DNA of 17,866 nucleotides from Ga0077555 sp031367895 (GTDB lineage Bacteria > Pseudomonadota > Alphaproteobacteria > Rhizobiales > Hyphomicrobiaceae): contig JANLQP010000045.1 of the NCBI GenBank assembly GCA_031367895.1, positions 1 to 17,866 on the forward strand, given 5' to 3'. The notes beneath the pieces are model-generated. The model saw only the letters and a list, made by a program, of their open reading frames with translations. It had not been told where the DNA came from and did no database searches. The position numbers were made by a program, and so were the translations under genes. Positions 1 to 8,165 of this stretch are shown here, piece after piece. Position 1 is the stretch's first letter; each line of letters starts with the position of its first letter.

Positions 1-5
1 CCCAA

Positions 6-43
6 CCCTCTCCCCATCGACGTGCAGACGCATGGGGAGAGGG
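6..43. terminator. Strong intergenic hairpin (terminator or REP-like unit)
   Basis: A perfect 12-bp inverted repeat, CCCTCTCCCCAT at 6-17 and ATGGGGAGAGGG at 32-43, encloses a 14-nt loop. It begins 7 bases beyond the stop codon of the minus-strand binding protein, so it is well placed to end that transcript. There is no clear T-run on either side. The CCCTCTCCCC/GGGGAGAGGG motif is familiar from between-gene hairpins in Hyphomicrobiales genomes, so it may be a dispersed repeat as well as a terminator. Confidence 0.7.
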
Positions 44-49
44 GAATTG

Positions 50-1660
50 TCACTCGTCCAGCCAGACGTCGGTCAGATCCTGGCCGGTGAAATGGTTGGC
101 CTGGTTCTGCCAGCCCTTCACCTTCTTGTTCAGCACGATGATGCGCTGCCACCACAGCAGTGGCGCCGAGTAGACCTGGGTCAACGCGTGCTTCTCGAAC
201 TGGTGCGTCAGCTTCTTGCGCTCGACGACGTCGATCGTCCGCGCCTGCTTGTCGAAGAGTTCGTCCAGCAGCTTGTCGGAATGCCCGGACGCCGCCTGGC
301 TCGATTTCTCCGACGTCAGGAACTTGTCGAACTGTGCCGACGGGTCATCCGCGAAATCCGAGATGAATTCCATCAGCACGTCGAAGTTGCCGGCCGACAT
401 CGCGTCAAAAAACAGCTTCGTCTCGAGCACGCTGTGCTCGGTCTCGACGCCGATCCGGCGCCACTGATCGATCAGGAACACGCCGCCCGGAATATAGGGC
501 TCGCCGACGTTGCGGTTGACGAGCTTGATCTTGAGCGGGCCGACGCCGGCCTCCTTGAGCAGGCGCTTGGCTTCCTCACGCGACTTCTCGATGTCCTTGC
601 CGAAGCCCGGCAGTTTGATCAGCTCGTCCTCGGGCAGATTGTACTCGTAGCCTGGGCGCGTCAGGCCGCCGACGTACTTGAGCATCGTGATCTTCGAGAT
701 GTTCTGCGAGCCGCCCCAGCGATCAACCGCGAGCGTCAAAGCCTGGCGGACGCGGACGTCATCGAACGGCTTGCGCTTGGTGTTGAACGTGAACAGCAGC
801 GACGTCACCCACGGACCTTCGATCAACGTGGCCTTGTCTTTGAGGCCGTCCATGATCTGGTCGCGCTCTTTCGGCGTGCGGCCGCGGAACTCGGCGTCGA
901 ACTGGCCGCCGATCATGCCGGTCGCGACCGCGTTCGATTTGACGAACAGCGCGCGATAGCCGTCGAGGTAGGGCCGGCCGGGGCGGAAGTAGCCGTCGAA
1001 ACGCTTGCCGATCCACACCTCGCCCTTCTTGTACTCGACGAACTGAAACGCGCCGGTACCGAGGATGGTCTTGGCCGGGAACTGCGGATCTTCTTTCAGC
1101 TTCTCGGCGCGATAGATACAGTTCCAGGGCGACGCGAAGTGCGTGAGCATCGACGCATTCACGGCCTTCATCTTGAAGATGACCGTGTGCTCGTCCGGTG
1201 CCTCCACCTCCTTGATGTCCGCGTGGAGCGCCTTGCGCACCGAGACCACGCCCGCCGGCGGATTGAAGATCCGCTCGTAGCTGGCCTTGACGTCGGCGGA
1301 GGTCAGTGGGGCGCCATCGTGGAACTTCACGCCCTTGTGCAGTTTGAAGGTGTAGGTGAGGCCGTCCTTCGCCTGCTCGAAGCTCTCGGCGAGATCACCG
1401 ACGATTTGCAAGTTGGTGTGATCACCTTCGTACTTCAGCAACGTCGAGTAATGCGGGCGGCCGGGATGCGCGAACGCGAACGTCGTCACCGCGTGGCAGT
1501 CGGTTGTCGGCGGCTCGGCGACGACGGCGAAGTTGAGTGTGCCGCCCTTCTTCGGTTCCTGCGCCAACGCTGGCGTAGCAAGAACGCCGGTTGCGGCAAT
1601 GGCCGCAAGTGCTACGCGATGCGTAAATATCGAGAACAACAGACGTACTCCCATGAACAT
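50..1660 (-). CDS. ABC transporter substrate-binding protein, family 5 (peptide type), copy 1
   Basis: A periplasmic binding protein of about 536 residues for a Dpp/Opp-type importer, delivering an oligopeptide or similar solute to an inner-membrane permease. A signal peptide is visible: a basic start, a hydrophobic stretch (VALAAIAATGVLATPALA) and probable cleavage before QEPKKGG. The mature protein shows family 5 features: KKGGTLNFAVV, then GLTYTFKLHKGVKFHDG and later FDDVRVRQALTLAVDR. The frame opens at a GTG at 1684, but ATG 1660 is preferred because GAGG lies 5-6 nt upstream. It starts 20 nt after the stop of the neighbouring binding protein, so the two are one transcript. The two proteins are clearly homologous along their length, pointing to tandem duplication. 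The ligand cannot be read from the sequence. Confidence 0.93.
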   Translation of the reverse strand: MFMGVRLLFSIFTHRVALAAIAATGVLATPALAQEPKKGGTLNFAVVAEPPTTDCHAVTTFAFAHPGRPHYSTLLKYEGDHTNLQIVGDLAESFEQAKDGLTYTFKLHKGVKFHDGAPLTSADVKASYERIFNPPAGVVSVRKALHADIKEVEAPDEHTVIFKMKAVNASMLTHFASPWNCIYRAEKLKEDPQFPAKTILGTGAFQFVEYKKGEVWIGKRFDGYFRPGRPYLDGYRALFVKSNAVATGMIGGQFDAEFRGRTPKERDQIMDGLKDKATLIEGPWVTSLLFTFNTKRKPFDDVRVRQALTLAVDRWGGSQNISKITMLKYVGGLTRPGYEYNLPEDELIKLPGFGKDIEKSREEAKRLLKEAGVGPLKIKLVNRNVGEPYIPGGVFLIDQWRRIGVETEHSVLETKLFFDAMSAGNFDVLMEFISDFADDPSAQFDKFLTSEKSSQAASGHSDKLLDELFDKQARTIDVVERKKLTHQFEKHALTQVYSAPLLWWQRIIVLNKKVKGWQNQANHFTGQDLTDVWLDE

Positions 1661-1680
1661 TATGGCCTCAGCACCGCGTT

Positions 1681-3264
1681 TCACTGGTCGAGCCAGACGT
1701 CGACCAGCGTCTGGCCGGTGAAGTGGCTCGGCGGCAGCTCCCAGCCCTTGACCTTGGCATTATTGACGACGATGCGTTGATACCAGAGCACCGGGAATGC
1801 GTACGCCTGGGTCAGCACGTGCCGCTCGAACTCGTTGACCAGTGCCATGCGCTTCGCCGGATCGACCTCGCGCGCCTGCTTCGTGAAGAGATCATCGAGC
1901 TTCTCGTCGCTGTGCCGCGCGTACGAGATCGTCGACATTTTCTTGCTGACGAGCGTGTTGAACTGCGCCGACGGATCGTCGGCAAAGTCGGAGATGTTGT
2001 TGACGCCGACGTCGAAATTGCCGCTCTCGATCGCCTGGAAGTAAGGCGTCGTCTCGATCTCCTGGTTCTCCACCGTGACACCGATGCGGCGCCACTGATC
2101 GACGGCGAAGATGCCGGCCGGCTGGAACGGCTGGCCGAGCTGGCGATTGAGCAACTTGAATTTCAGGTTCTCTTGCCCGGCTTCCTTGAGTAGGCGCCGC
2201 GCTTCGGCGCGTGATTTCTCGATATCGCGGCCAAAGCCCGGGAGCTTTTCCAACTCAGCTATCGGGAGGTTCCAGGACGCGCCTGGACGGAATGTGCCGC
2301 TGACACCCTTGATCAGCGAGATCTTGCCGAGACTTTCGCTGCCACCCCAACGGTCGAAGGCGAGTGTCAGAGCCTGGCGCACGCGCACATCGTCAAAAGG
2401 CTTTCGCTCGGTGTTGACGTAGAGGTTGATGTTGGTGATCCACGGTCCTTCCTGGACGGTGACCTTGTCCCCCATGGCCTTCACCAGGGTATCGCGCTCT
2501 GCCGGCGAGCGGCCGCGGAACTCGGCGTCGAACTGGCCGCCCTGCAGACCGGCGACCACGACGGCACCTTTCACCATGAAGGCCTTGAAGCCGTCGAGGT
2601 AGGGGCGATCCTTGATGAAATACTGGTCGAAGCGTTTGCCGACCCAATGCGAGCCCTTGACGTACTCGACGAATTGGAAGGCGCCGGTGCCCATCACTTT
2701 CTTCATCGGGTATTGCTGGTCTTTTGCGAGCTCTGCGGCGCTGTAGATGCAGTTGTAAGGTGAGGCGAACTGCAGATCAATCGAAGCGTCGACCTGGGAA
2801 AGCTTGAAAACGACCGTATGCGCGTCCGGCGTCTCGATATCCTTGATGGCGCTGTGCAGCGCCTTGCGCATGGAAACGACGCCCTCCACCGGATTGCGTA
2901 TGCGATCATAGGTGGCCTTGATGTCGGCCGAAGTCATGTCGCTGCCGTCGTGGAACTTCACGCCCTTGTGCAGCCTGAACGTGTAGGTGAGGCCGTCCGC
3001 CGTCTTTTCCCAGGATTCTGCGACGTCGCCCTCGATCCGGCTTTTGTCGTGCGGACCGGCGATGCGCAGCAATGTCGAATACTGCGGTGCCACCGGATGC
3101 ACCATGGCGAAAGTCGTAGCGGCGTGGCAGTCGCTCGTCGGCAACTCGGCGACGACGGCGTAATTGAGGATGCCGCCCTTCTTGGGCGTTTGTGCCAGCC
3201 CAGGCGCGCTCGCAACGAGGGCCAATGCGCTAATGGCGATGGCGAGTTTCACAAGTCTCTTCAA
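1681..3264 (-). CDS. ABC transporter substrate-binding protein, family 5 (peptide type), copy 2
   Basis: A periplasmic family 5 binding protein of 527 residues. The N-terminus MKRLVKLAIAISALALVA is a signal peptide, with probable cleavage after APGLA and before QTPKKGG. The diagnostic stretch GLTYTFRLHKGVKFHDG and the FDDVRVRQALTLAFDR block match copy 1 almost word for word; both end in FTGQ-L-DVWLD. I choose the TTG at 3264-3262 as start because GGAGG sits 5 nt upstream and the signal peptide begins there directly. It follows the fused ATPase by 49 bp and precedes copy 1 by 20 bp. Peptide transport is the family default; many relatives bind other solutes, so specificity is open. Confidence 0.93.
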   Translation of the reverse strand: MKRLVKLAIAISALALVASAPGLAQTPKKGGILNYAVVAELPTSDCHAATTFAMVHPVAPQYSTLLRIAGPHDKSRIEGDVAESWEKTADGLTYTFRLHKGVKFHDGSDMTSADIKATYDRIRNPVEGVVSMRKALHSAIKDIETPDAHTVVFKLSQVDASIDLQFASPYNCIYSAAELAKDQQYPMKKVMGTGAFQFVEYVKGSHWVGKRFDQYFIKDRPYLDGFKAFMVKGAVVVAGLQGGQFDAEFRGRSPAERDTLVKAMGDKVTVQEGPWITNINLYVNTERKPFDDVRVRQALTLAFDRWGGSESLGKISLIKGVSGTFRPGASWNLPIAELEKLPGFGRDIEKSRAEARRLLKEAGQENLKFKLLNRQLGQPFQPAGIFAVDQWRRIGVTVENQEIETTPYFQAIESGNFDVGVNNISDFADDPSAQFNTLVSKKMSTISYARHSDEKLDDLFTKQAREVDPAKRMALVNEFERHVLTQAYAFPVLWYQRIVVNNAKVKGWELPPSHFTGQTLVDVWLDQ

Positions 3265-3269
3265 CGGAA

Positions 3270-3274
3270 CCTCC
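3270..3274 (-). promoter_or_regulatory. Shine-Dalgarno site fixing a TTG start
   Basis: Read on the minus strand this is GGAGG, five bases before TTG 3264-3262. No in-frame ATG or GTG fits the signal peptide better, so this site decides the start of binding protein copy 2. Confidence 0.8.
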
Positions 3275-3313
3275 GGTCAGTGGCGCGCGCATCAAGCTCC
3301 GCGCTGGAAGCAA

Positions 3314-5407
3314 TCAAACGTGGATGCAGGCGGCGGTGTGGCCCGGCGAAATCTCGACGGTCGGCGGCACGGCCTTCTTGCATTCCTCTGTCGCCTTCGG
3401 GCATCGCGGATGGAAGACGCAGCCTGATGGCGGGTTGAGTGGGCTCGGCAATTCACCTTTGATGATGGTCCGCGGCCGCGTGCGCTCGATCACGGGATCG
3501 GGCACCGGCGCGGCAGCCAGCAAGGCTTGCGTGTAGGGATGCTTCGGATTGGCGAACAGCTCCTCCGACGTCGCGAACTCGACGATGCGGCCGAGGTACA
3601 TGACGGCGACACGTGTCGATATGTGGCGAACGACTGCCAGATCGTGGGCAATGAAGAGATACGTGAGGCCGAGTTTCTGCTGCAGATCTTCGAGCAGGTT
3701 GATCACCTGCCCCTGGATCGATACGTCGAGCGCGGAGACGGCCTCGTCGCAGACGATGACGCGCGGCTCGACCGCTAGCGCGCGGGCGATGCCGACGCGC
3801 TGGCGCTGCCCACCCGAGAGCTCGTGCGGATAGCGCAGCGCCATGTACGGGAAGAGACCAACGAGCTGCAACAGCTCGGCAACGCGGTCGTCGATCTGGT
3901 CCTTCGGGCGGAGCTTATGCACGTGCATCGGCTCGGCGATGATCTGGCCGCAGGTCATACGCGGATTGAGCGAGGAGTAGGGATCCTGGAAGATCACCTG
4001 CATCTTCTTGCGCACGTCGGTCATTTCGCGGCGCCCGAGCGGGGCCAGATCGACCCCGTCGAAGATCATCTCGCCGGCAGTCGGGTCCTCGAGGCGCAGC
4101 ACAAGACGGCCGAGCGTGGACTTGCCGCAACCGGATTCTCCGACCAAGCCGACGGTTTCACCGGCCTTGACGATCAGCGACACGTCGTTGACGGCGCGCA
4201 CCAGCTTGACGGGGCCACGCATGAAGCCGCCGCCGACGTTGAAGAACTTGCTGGCATGGCGGATGTCCAGCATCGGCGTTTCAGACGCCGCGACGTTCGT
4301 GTGCAGCGCGCCTTGGGCGAGCGGCGGTTCCGGCCGATCCAACGCTTCGATCTCGGGCGAGCGGTGGCAGCCGGAGAAATGGCCGGGCTCGATCTCGGCG
4401 AAGGCCGGCACGTGCTTGCAGGCCTCGTAGACGAACCGGCAGCGCGGCGCGAACCGGCAACCTTCCGGCGGGTTGAGCAGGTTCGGCGGCGAGCCTTCGA
4501 TGGTCGCCAGCTTCGCCGAACGACCGCGGTCGAGGCGCGGCACAGCGGAGAGCAAGCCGCGGGCATAGGGGTGCAGCGGGCGGGCGAAAACGGCCTCGGC
4601 CGTGCCGCTTTCCACCAACCGGGCGGCGTACATGACGTTCACGCGGTCGGCGTAGCGGGCGACGATGCCGAGGTTGTGCGTGATGACGATCACGGCGATG
4701 CCGAGGCGGCGGGAGAGATCCTTCATCAATTCGAGTATCTGCGCCTGGATCGTCACGTCGAGTGCGGTGGTCGGCTCGTCGGCGATCAGCAGCTTCGGAT
4801 TGCAGGCGAGGCCGATCGCGATCATGACTCGCTGGCGCATGCCGCCAGAAAGCTGATGCGGATGTTGCGCGAGGCGGTTGGCGGGGTCCGTGATGCCGAC
4901 GAGGGTAAGAAGCTCGATGGCTCGCGCGGTCGCCTGCTCCTCGTTCATGCCCATGTGGATAAGCAGCGGCTCCTTGATCTGCAGCCCGATCGTCAAGACC
5001 GGGTTCAAGGAGGTCATCGGCTCCTGGAAGATCATGGAGATGTGGCGGCCGCGGATCTTGCGCATCTCCTCGTCGTCGAGGCCGAGCAGCGGGCGCCCTT
5101 CGAAGCGGATATCGCCATGCTTGATGCGCGACGTATTTGGCGGCAGCAGCCGCATGACGGCCAGCGCCGACACGGATTTGCCCGAACCGGACTCTCCAAC
5201 AATGGCCACCATCTCGCCGGCGCGGACGGAATAGGTCAGGCCCTCGACCGCGCGAACCGTACCGTGCGACGTCACGAAATGGACGTGCAGATCGTTGATC
5301 TCGAGAATGGGGACGTCGGTTCCCGAGCCCGGGCACACGCTACTGATCTCGGTATCAGTGCCGATTCCAGATTGTGCAACGCCCAACGCTGACAGACTAT
5401 GCTGCAA
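3314..5407 (-). CDS. Fused two-domain ABC transporter ATPase (DppD-DppF type)
   Basis: Cytoplasmic energising subunit of a peptide-type importer, about 697 residues, carrying both nucleotide-binding domains in one chain. Domain 1 has Walker A GESGSGKS (about residue 71), signature LSGGMRQRV and Walker B LLIADEPTTALD. Domain 2 has Walker A GESGCGKST (about residue 420), signature LSGGQRQRV and Walker B VIVCDEAVSALD. Each half ends in the Cys-containing oligopeptide-transporter tail (PEGCRFAPRC, PSGCVFHPRC). The open frame runs up to 5599, but the upstream stretch is Cys- and Arg-rich and unlike the family. TTG 5407-5405, preceded by GGGAGGAG at 6 nt, is the better start. It leads the operon with the two binding proteins. 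No membrane permease gene is present in the window, which is unusual. Confidence 0.92.
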   Translation of the reverse strand: MQHSLSALGVAQSGIGTDTEISSVCPGSGTDVPILEINDLHVHFVTSHGTVRAVEGLTYSVRAGEMVAIVGESGSGKSVSALAVMRLLPPNTSRIKHGDIRFEGRPLLGLDDEEMRKIRGRHISMIFQEPMTSLNPVLTIGLQIKEPLLIHMGMNEEQATARAIELLTLVGITDPANRLAQHPHQLSGGMRQRVMIAIGLACNPKLLIADEPTTALDVTIQAQILELMKDLSRRLGIAVIVITHNLGIVARYADRVNVMYAARLVESGTAEAVFARPLHPYARGLLSAVPRLDRGRSAKLATIEGSPPNLLNPPEGCRFAPRCRFVYEACKHVPAFAEIEPGHFSGCHRSPEIEALDRPEPPLAQGALHTNVAASETPMLDIRHASKFFNVGGGFMRGPVKLVRAVNDVSLIVKAGETVGLVGESGCGKSTLGRLVLRLEDPTAGEMIFDGVDLAPLGRREMTDVRKKMQVIFQDPYSSLNPRMTCGQIIAEPMHVHKLRPKDQIDDRVAELLQLVGLFPYMALRYPHELSGGQRQRVGIARALAVEPRVIVCDEAVSALDVSIQGQVINLLEDLQQKLGLTYLFIAHDLAVVRHISTRVAVMYLGRIVEFATSEELFANPKHPYTQALLAAAPVPDPVIERTRPRTIIKGELPSPLNPPSGCVFHPRCPKATEECKKAVPPTVEISPGHTAACIHV

Positions 5408-5413
5408 CGCAAA

Positions 5414-5421
5414 CTCCTCCC
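5414..5421 (-). promoter_or_regulatory. Shine-Dalgarno site fixing a TTG start of the ATPase
   Basis: On the minus strand this reads GGGAGGAG, six bases before TTG 5407-5405. It is the strongest ribosome site near the conserved N-terminus and argues against the longer frame that begins at 5599. Confidence 0.75.
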
Positions 5422-5424
5422 AAA

Positions 5425-5452
5425 CGGACTTGTGTCCGGTTGTGCCGCACAA
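5425..5452. promoter_or_regulatory. Two adjacent small palindromes in the ATPase leader
   Basis: CGGAC-TTGT-GTCCG (5425-5438) is followed at once by TTGTG-CCG-CACAA (5440-5452). Both are perfect and lie just upstream of the ATPase ribosome site. They could be an operator pair or leader hairpins. No regulator family is recognised. Confidence 0.35.
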
Positions 5453-5648
5453 CGCACGGCCCCGGATCGTCGTCTTTATGCCACCTCTTGCTATCCAAGG
5501 AACGAGGCCAGAGCAAGCCCGGCACGACAATTTGTCTTTCTTCGGCCCTCGCTTGGCTGGACCGTTGTTGCCGCAATTGACCGTTGGATGCGCCAGCACC
5601 TAGGTTACCCGGGCCCGCAACCGGGCTTCCCAGCGAACGAGGCCCATG

Positions 5649-6488
5649 ATGCACGAGATGAACCGCAGCAAACGTGGCCTCGGCTATTCGAAGACCGATA
5701 TCCGTGCGCCCTGGGTCAGGGACGCAGCGCCCGTCGTGTTCCACCACGGCATCGGCACCAACCGTGACATCTGGGCAGGCTGGTTGCCGGCAGTCGCGGC
5801 GGAGCGGGCCTGCCTCCGCTACGACTTCCGCGGGTATGGCCAATCCGACGTGCCACCGAAAGATCACGTTTTCACGGTCGACGAGCTGGTCGCCGACCTG
5901 ATGGAGATGGCGTCTCTGGCCGGTCCTGGGCCCGTGCATCTGGTCGGCGAGTCCTTTGGCGGCACGATCGTGCTGGCTGCAGCCGCCCGGCATCCCGATC
6001 GCGTCGCATCGGCCACTGTCAGCAACACGGCCTACAAAGGCATGGGAATCCAATACGTCAGCGGCTGGCGCGAGGAGTTCCGCCGGACGGGCGTCAAGCC
6101 TTGGAGCCGCGACATGATGGAGAAGCGGTTTGTGTCCGGCGCCCTGACCGAAGCGCAGCATGCCTGGTTCCATGCCGTGCAGGACAAATCGCCTGATCAC
6201 GTCACCGTCGGCTATGGCGAACTGCTGGCGGTCACGGATCTCACGCCTGAGCTGCCGAAGATCAAATGCCCGCTGCTGATCCTGATGCCGGATCGCAGTC
6301 CCTTCGTGACGGCACGCATGGGCGTGGAATTGGCCGAGCACGTCCGCGATGCCGAACTGATGGTGTTTCCGGGCGTGCGGCACGGACTGCCGTTTTCGCA
6401 TGCCGTGCCGTGCTCTGAGCGCCTGATCGAATTCATCGCCCGCGCCGAGCAGGGTGCGACCGGCAAGGCGGCGTTGCCGACAGTTTGA
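5649..6488 (+). CDS. Alpha/beta hydrolase
   Basis: A soluble alpha/beta-fold hydrolase of about 279 residues. Seen: HHGIGTNRDIW forming the oxyanion region, the nucleophile elbow GESFGG (Ser in GxSxG, about residue 101), a plausible acid in LMPDRSPF and a catalytic His in GVRHGLPF. The pattern resembles enol-lactonase and haloperoxidase-like members such as PcaD, but no substrate can be assigned. Two adjacent ATG codons lie at 5646 and 5649. GAGG is 3 nt from the first and 6 nt from the second, so 5649 is chosen. The gene diverges from the ABC cluster and converges on the LLM oxidoreductase with only 3 nt between stop codons, so their transcripts must overlap unless termination is immediate. 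Confidence 0.88.
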   Translation: MHEMNRSKRGLGYSKTDIRAPWVRDAAPVVFHHGIGTNRDIWAGWLPAVAAERACLRYDFRGYGQSDVPPKDHVFTVDELVADLMEMASLAGPGPVHLVGESFGGTIVLAAAARHPDRVASATVSNTAYKGMGIQYVSGWREEFRRTGVKPWSRDMMEKRFVSGALTEAQHAWFHAVQDKSPDHVTVGYGELLAVTDLTPELPKIKCPLLILMPDRSPFVTARMGVELAEHVRDAELMVFPGVRHGLPFSHAVPCSERLIEFIARAEQGATGKAALPTV

Positions 6489-6491
6489 AAA

Positions 6492-7358
6492 TTACACACC
6501 CGCATGATCGGCGATGATGGCCCGCCACTTGGCCACGTCCTTCGGACCGCTGATCGCCGCTGCAAGCCCGCCCATCGGCGTCGTCGGCACCAAAATCCGG
6601 CTGACGCCGGCTTTGGCGAACGCAGGAATCTCGTCGAGCTTGTCGGGCAGACCCGTCGTGAACTCGAGCTTGGCCGGATCGCGCCCGGCATCGACCGCTG
6701 CCTGTCGCGCCAGCGCGAACAGGTCGGCCGGCGCTCCGCGTGCGGGGAAGAATCCGTCGCCCAATCTGCCCGCGCGTTTGGCGGCTGCCGGCGAATGGCC
6801 GCCGACGATCAGCGGCACGGTGCCGTTGACCGGGCGCGGACGGCAGTAGGCCTCGCGGAACTTGACGTACTTGCCCTCGAACGTCGGCTTTTCGCCCCAG
6901 AGTTCGCGCAGCGCCATCATATACTCGTCCATGCGGCGGCCGCGATCCTCGAACGGCACACCCAGCGCCTCGAACTCCTCCTTCAGCCAACCGACGCCGA
7001 TGCCGAGCAGAATGCGCCCGCCCGACATGTGATCGAGCGTTGCTACCTGTTTGGCCACAACCACCGGATTGTGCTGCGGCAGGATCATGATCCCTGTCGC
7101 GAGCTTGATGCGCTTCGTTTGCGCGGCGATGTAGGCCATCCAGATCAGCGGATCGGGCAGCGGAATGTCGTCCTTGCCGCCGGCCATTTTGCCACCCTCG
7201 GCGTAGGGGTAGGTGGAGCCATAGCCGCCGGGCACGACCGTGTGCTCGACGGTCCACATCGACTCGAATCCCGCCTCCTCGCCGGCGTGTGCCAACTCGA
7301 CGGCCATGACCGGATCGACGTAGCGGCCGGTGTTGCAGTAGCGTAGCCCGAATTTCAT
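6492..7358 (-). CDS. LLM-class F420/flavin-dependent oxidoreductase
   Basis: A luciferase-like TIM-barrel oxidoreductase of 288 residues using FMN or F420. Seen: the start MKFGLRYCNTGRYVDP, then EEAGFESMWTVEHTVVP, the LATGIMILPQHNPVVVAKQVATLD stretch (shown here in parts: LATGIMILPQ, VVVAKQVATLD) and SGGRILLGIGVGWLKEEFEALG. These are hallmark segments of the TIGR03619-like LLM group. VPLIVGGHSPAAAKRAGRLGDG is the usual later motif, in part VGGHSPAAAKRAG. ATG 7358 is chosen over the longer frame (to 7424) because GGAG lies 6 nt upstream and homology starts there. Substrate is unknown. Pairing with a hydrolase is common in small-molecule catabolism, but the two genes here converge rather than share an operon. 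Confidence 0.9.
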   Translation of the reverse strand: MKFGLRYCNTGRYVDPVMAVELAHAGEEAGFESMWTVEHTVVPGGYGSTYPYAEGGKMAGGKDDIPLPDPLIWMAYIAAQTKRIKLATGIMILPQHNPVVVAKQVATLDHMSGGRILLGIGVGWLKEEFEALGVPFEDRGRRMDEYMMALRELWGEKPTFEGKYVKFREAYCRPRPVNGTVPLIVGGHSPAAAKRAGRLGDGFFPARGAPADLFALARQAAVDAGRDPAKLEFTTGLPDKLDEIPAFAKAGVSRILVPTTPMGGLAAAISGPKDVAKWRAIIADHAGV

Positions 7359-7529
7359 GTGCGGCTCCTCTCGATGGTGGTTTTGACCAGCGTGCGCCAC
7401 GCAGTGGGTTCCTGGCAAGCGCATCCGATTTGGCGTGAATATCGAAGCTCGCCCTCTGGCCAGAACGCGCCATTCATTCGATAAGCTCGCTGCATTGGTG
7501 CAATCCCATCACCGAGCCAGGAGTTCCGC

Positions 7530-8093
7530 ATGACCACCGCAACCCCGAGCCGCGCCCGCCTGATCGAGATCATCCGCCGTCGTTCAGTCGAAACTGGCCG
7601 CGTGTTCAAGCTCGCGTCCGGGCGCACGTCCGACTTCTACTGCAACCTAAAACCGACGATGCTCGACCCCGAGGGCGCGCATCTTCTCGGCGCATTGATC
7701 GCCGAGTCGTTGGACGGCACGAATGCCGACATGATCGGCGGCCTCGAGATGGGCGCAGTTCCACTCGCAGCCGTTGCATCAGCGGCAAGCTTCGCGCGCG
7801 GCAAACCGGTGGCCGCTTTCTTTGTCAGGAAGCAAGCCAAGGATCACGGCACGCAAAGCCTCGTCGATGGCCTCGGTCGCGGCGAGAGCCTGCAGGGCCG
7901 CAAGGTCGTCATCATCGAGGATGTGACGACCACGGGCGGCTCGTCGATGAAAGCTGTGGAAGCCGTGCGCAAGGATGGCGGCGACGTCGTGCTGGTGCTC
8001 ACCGTTGTCGACCGGCAGGAGGGCGCCGCTGAGAACTTCAAGGCCGCGGGCCTGTTGTTCCGTGCACTGGTGACCGCGACCGATTTGCGCTGA
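7530..8093 (+). CDS. pyrE: Orotate phosphoribosyltransferase
   Basis: Cytoplasmic enzyme of de novo pyrimidine synthesis, converting orotate and PRPP to OMP; 187 residues, the normal size for stand-alone PyrE. Seen: FKLASGRTSDFYCNLKPT near the N-terminus, the catalytic flexible loop FVRKQAKDHGTQ (about residues 97-108) and the PRPP-binding motif VVIIEDVTTTGGSS (about 127-140). ATG 7530 has AGGAG six bases upstream. The 171-bp gap to the divergent LLM gene must hold its promoter; I do not see a convincing -35/-10 pair there. It converges with pckA on a shared hairpin. Confidence 0.95.
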   Translation: MTTATPSRARLIEIIRRRSVETGRVFKLASGRTSDFYCNLKPTMLDPEGAHLLGALIAESLDGTNADMIGGLEMGAVPLAAVASAASFARGKPVAAFFVRKQAKDHGTQSLVDGLGRGESLQGRKVVIIEDVTTTGGSSMKAVEAVRKDGGDVVLVLTVVDRQEGAAENFKAAGLLFRALVTATDLR

Positions 8094-8115
8094 ATTTCCA
8101 ACCCTCGAACCAAAA

Positions 8116-8138
8116 CGGGCGGCTCGATGGGCCGCCCG
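8116..8138. terminator. Hairpin between convergent pyrE and pckA
   Basis: CGGGCGGC (8116-8123) pairs perfectly with GCCGCCCG (8131-8138) around a 7-nt loop. On the minus strand the stem is followed by TTTTGGTT, so it is a good Rho-independent terminator for pckA. On the plus strand no T-run follows, so it probably serves pyrE less well. Confidence 0.8.
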
Positions 8139-8165
8139 CTGCAAACTTCCGTCGGTCGTTCGCCC

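Noticed and set aside
32..1780. Long plus-strand open frame (582 codons) opposite the binding protein genes
   Set aside because: It is antisense to a clear family 5 binding protein, has an Arg/Leu/Val-rich shadow composition and matches no motif.
3824..5392. Long plus-strand open frame (522 codons) opposite the fused ATPase
   Set aside because: The minus strand encodes two complete ABC domains there. The antisense frame is open only because of high GC at codon ends.
5408..5599. 64-codon N-terminal extension of the fused ATPase
   Set aside because: Its composition is unlike the family, and a strong ribosome site precedes TTG 5407.
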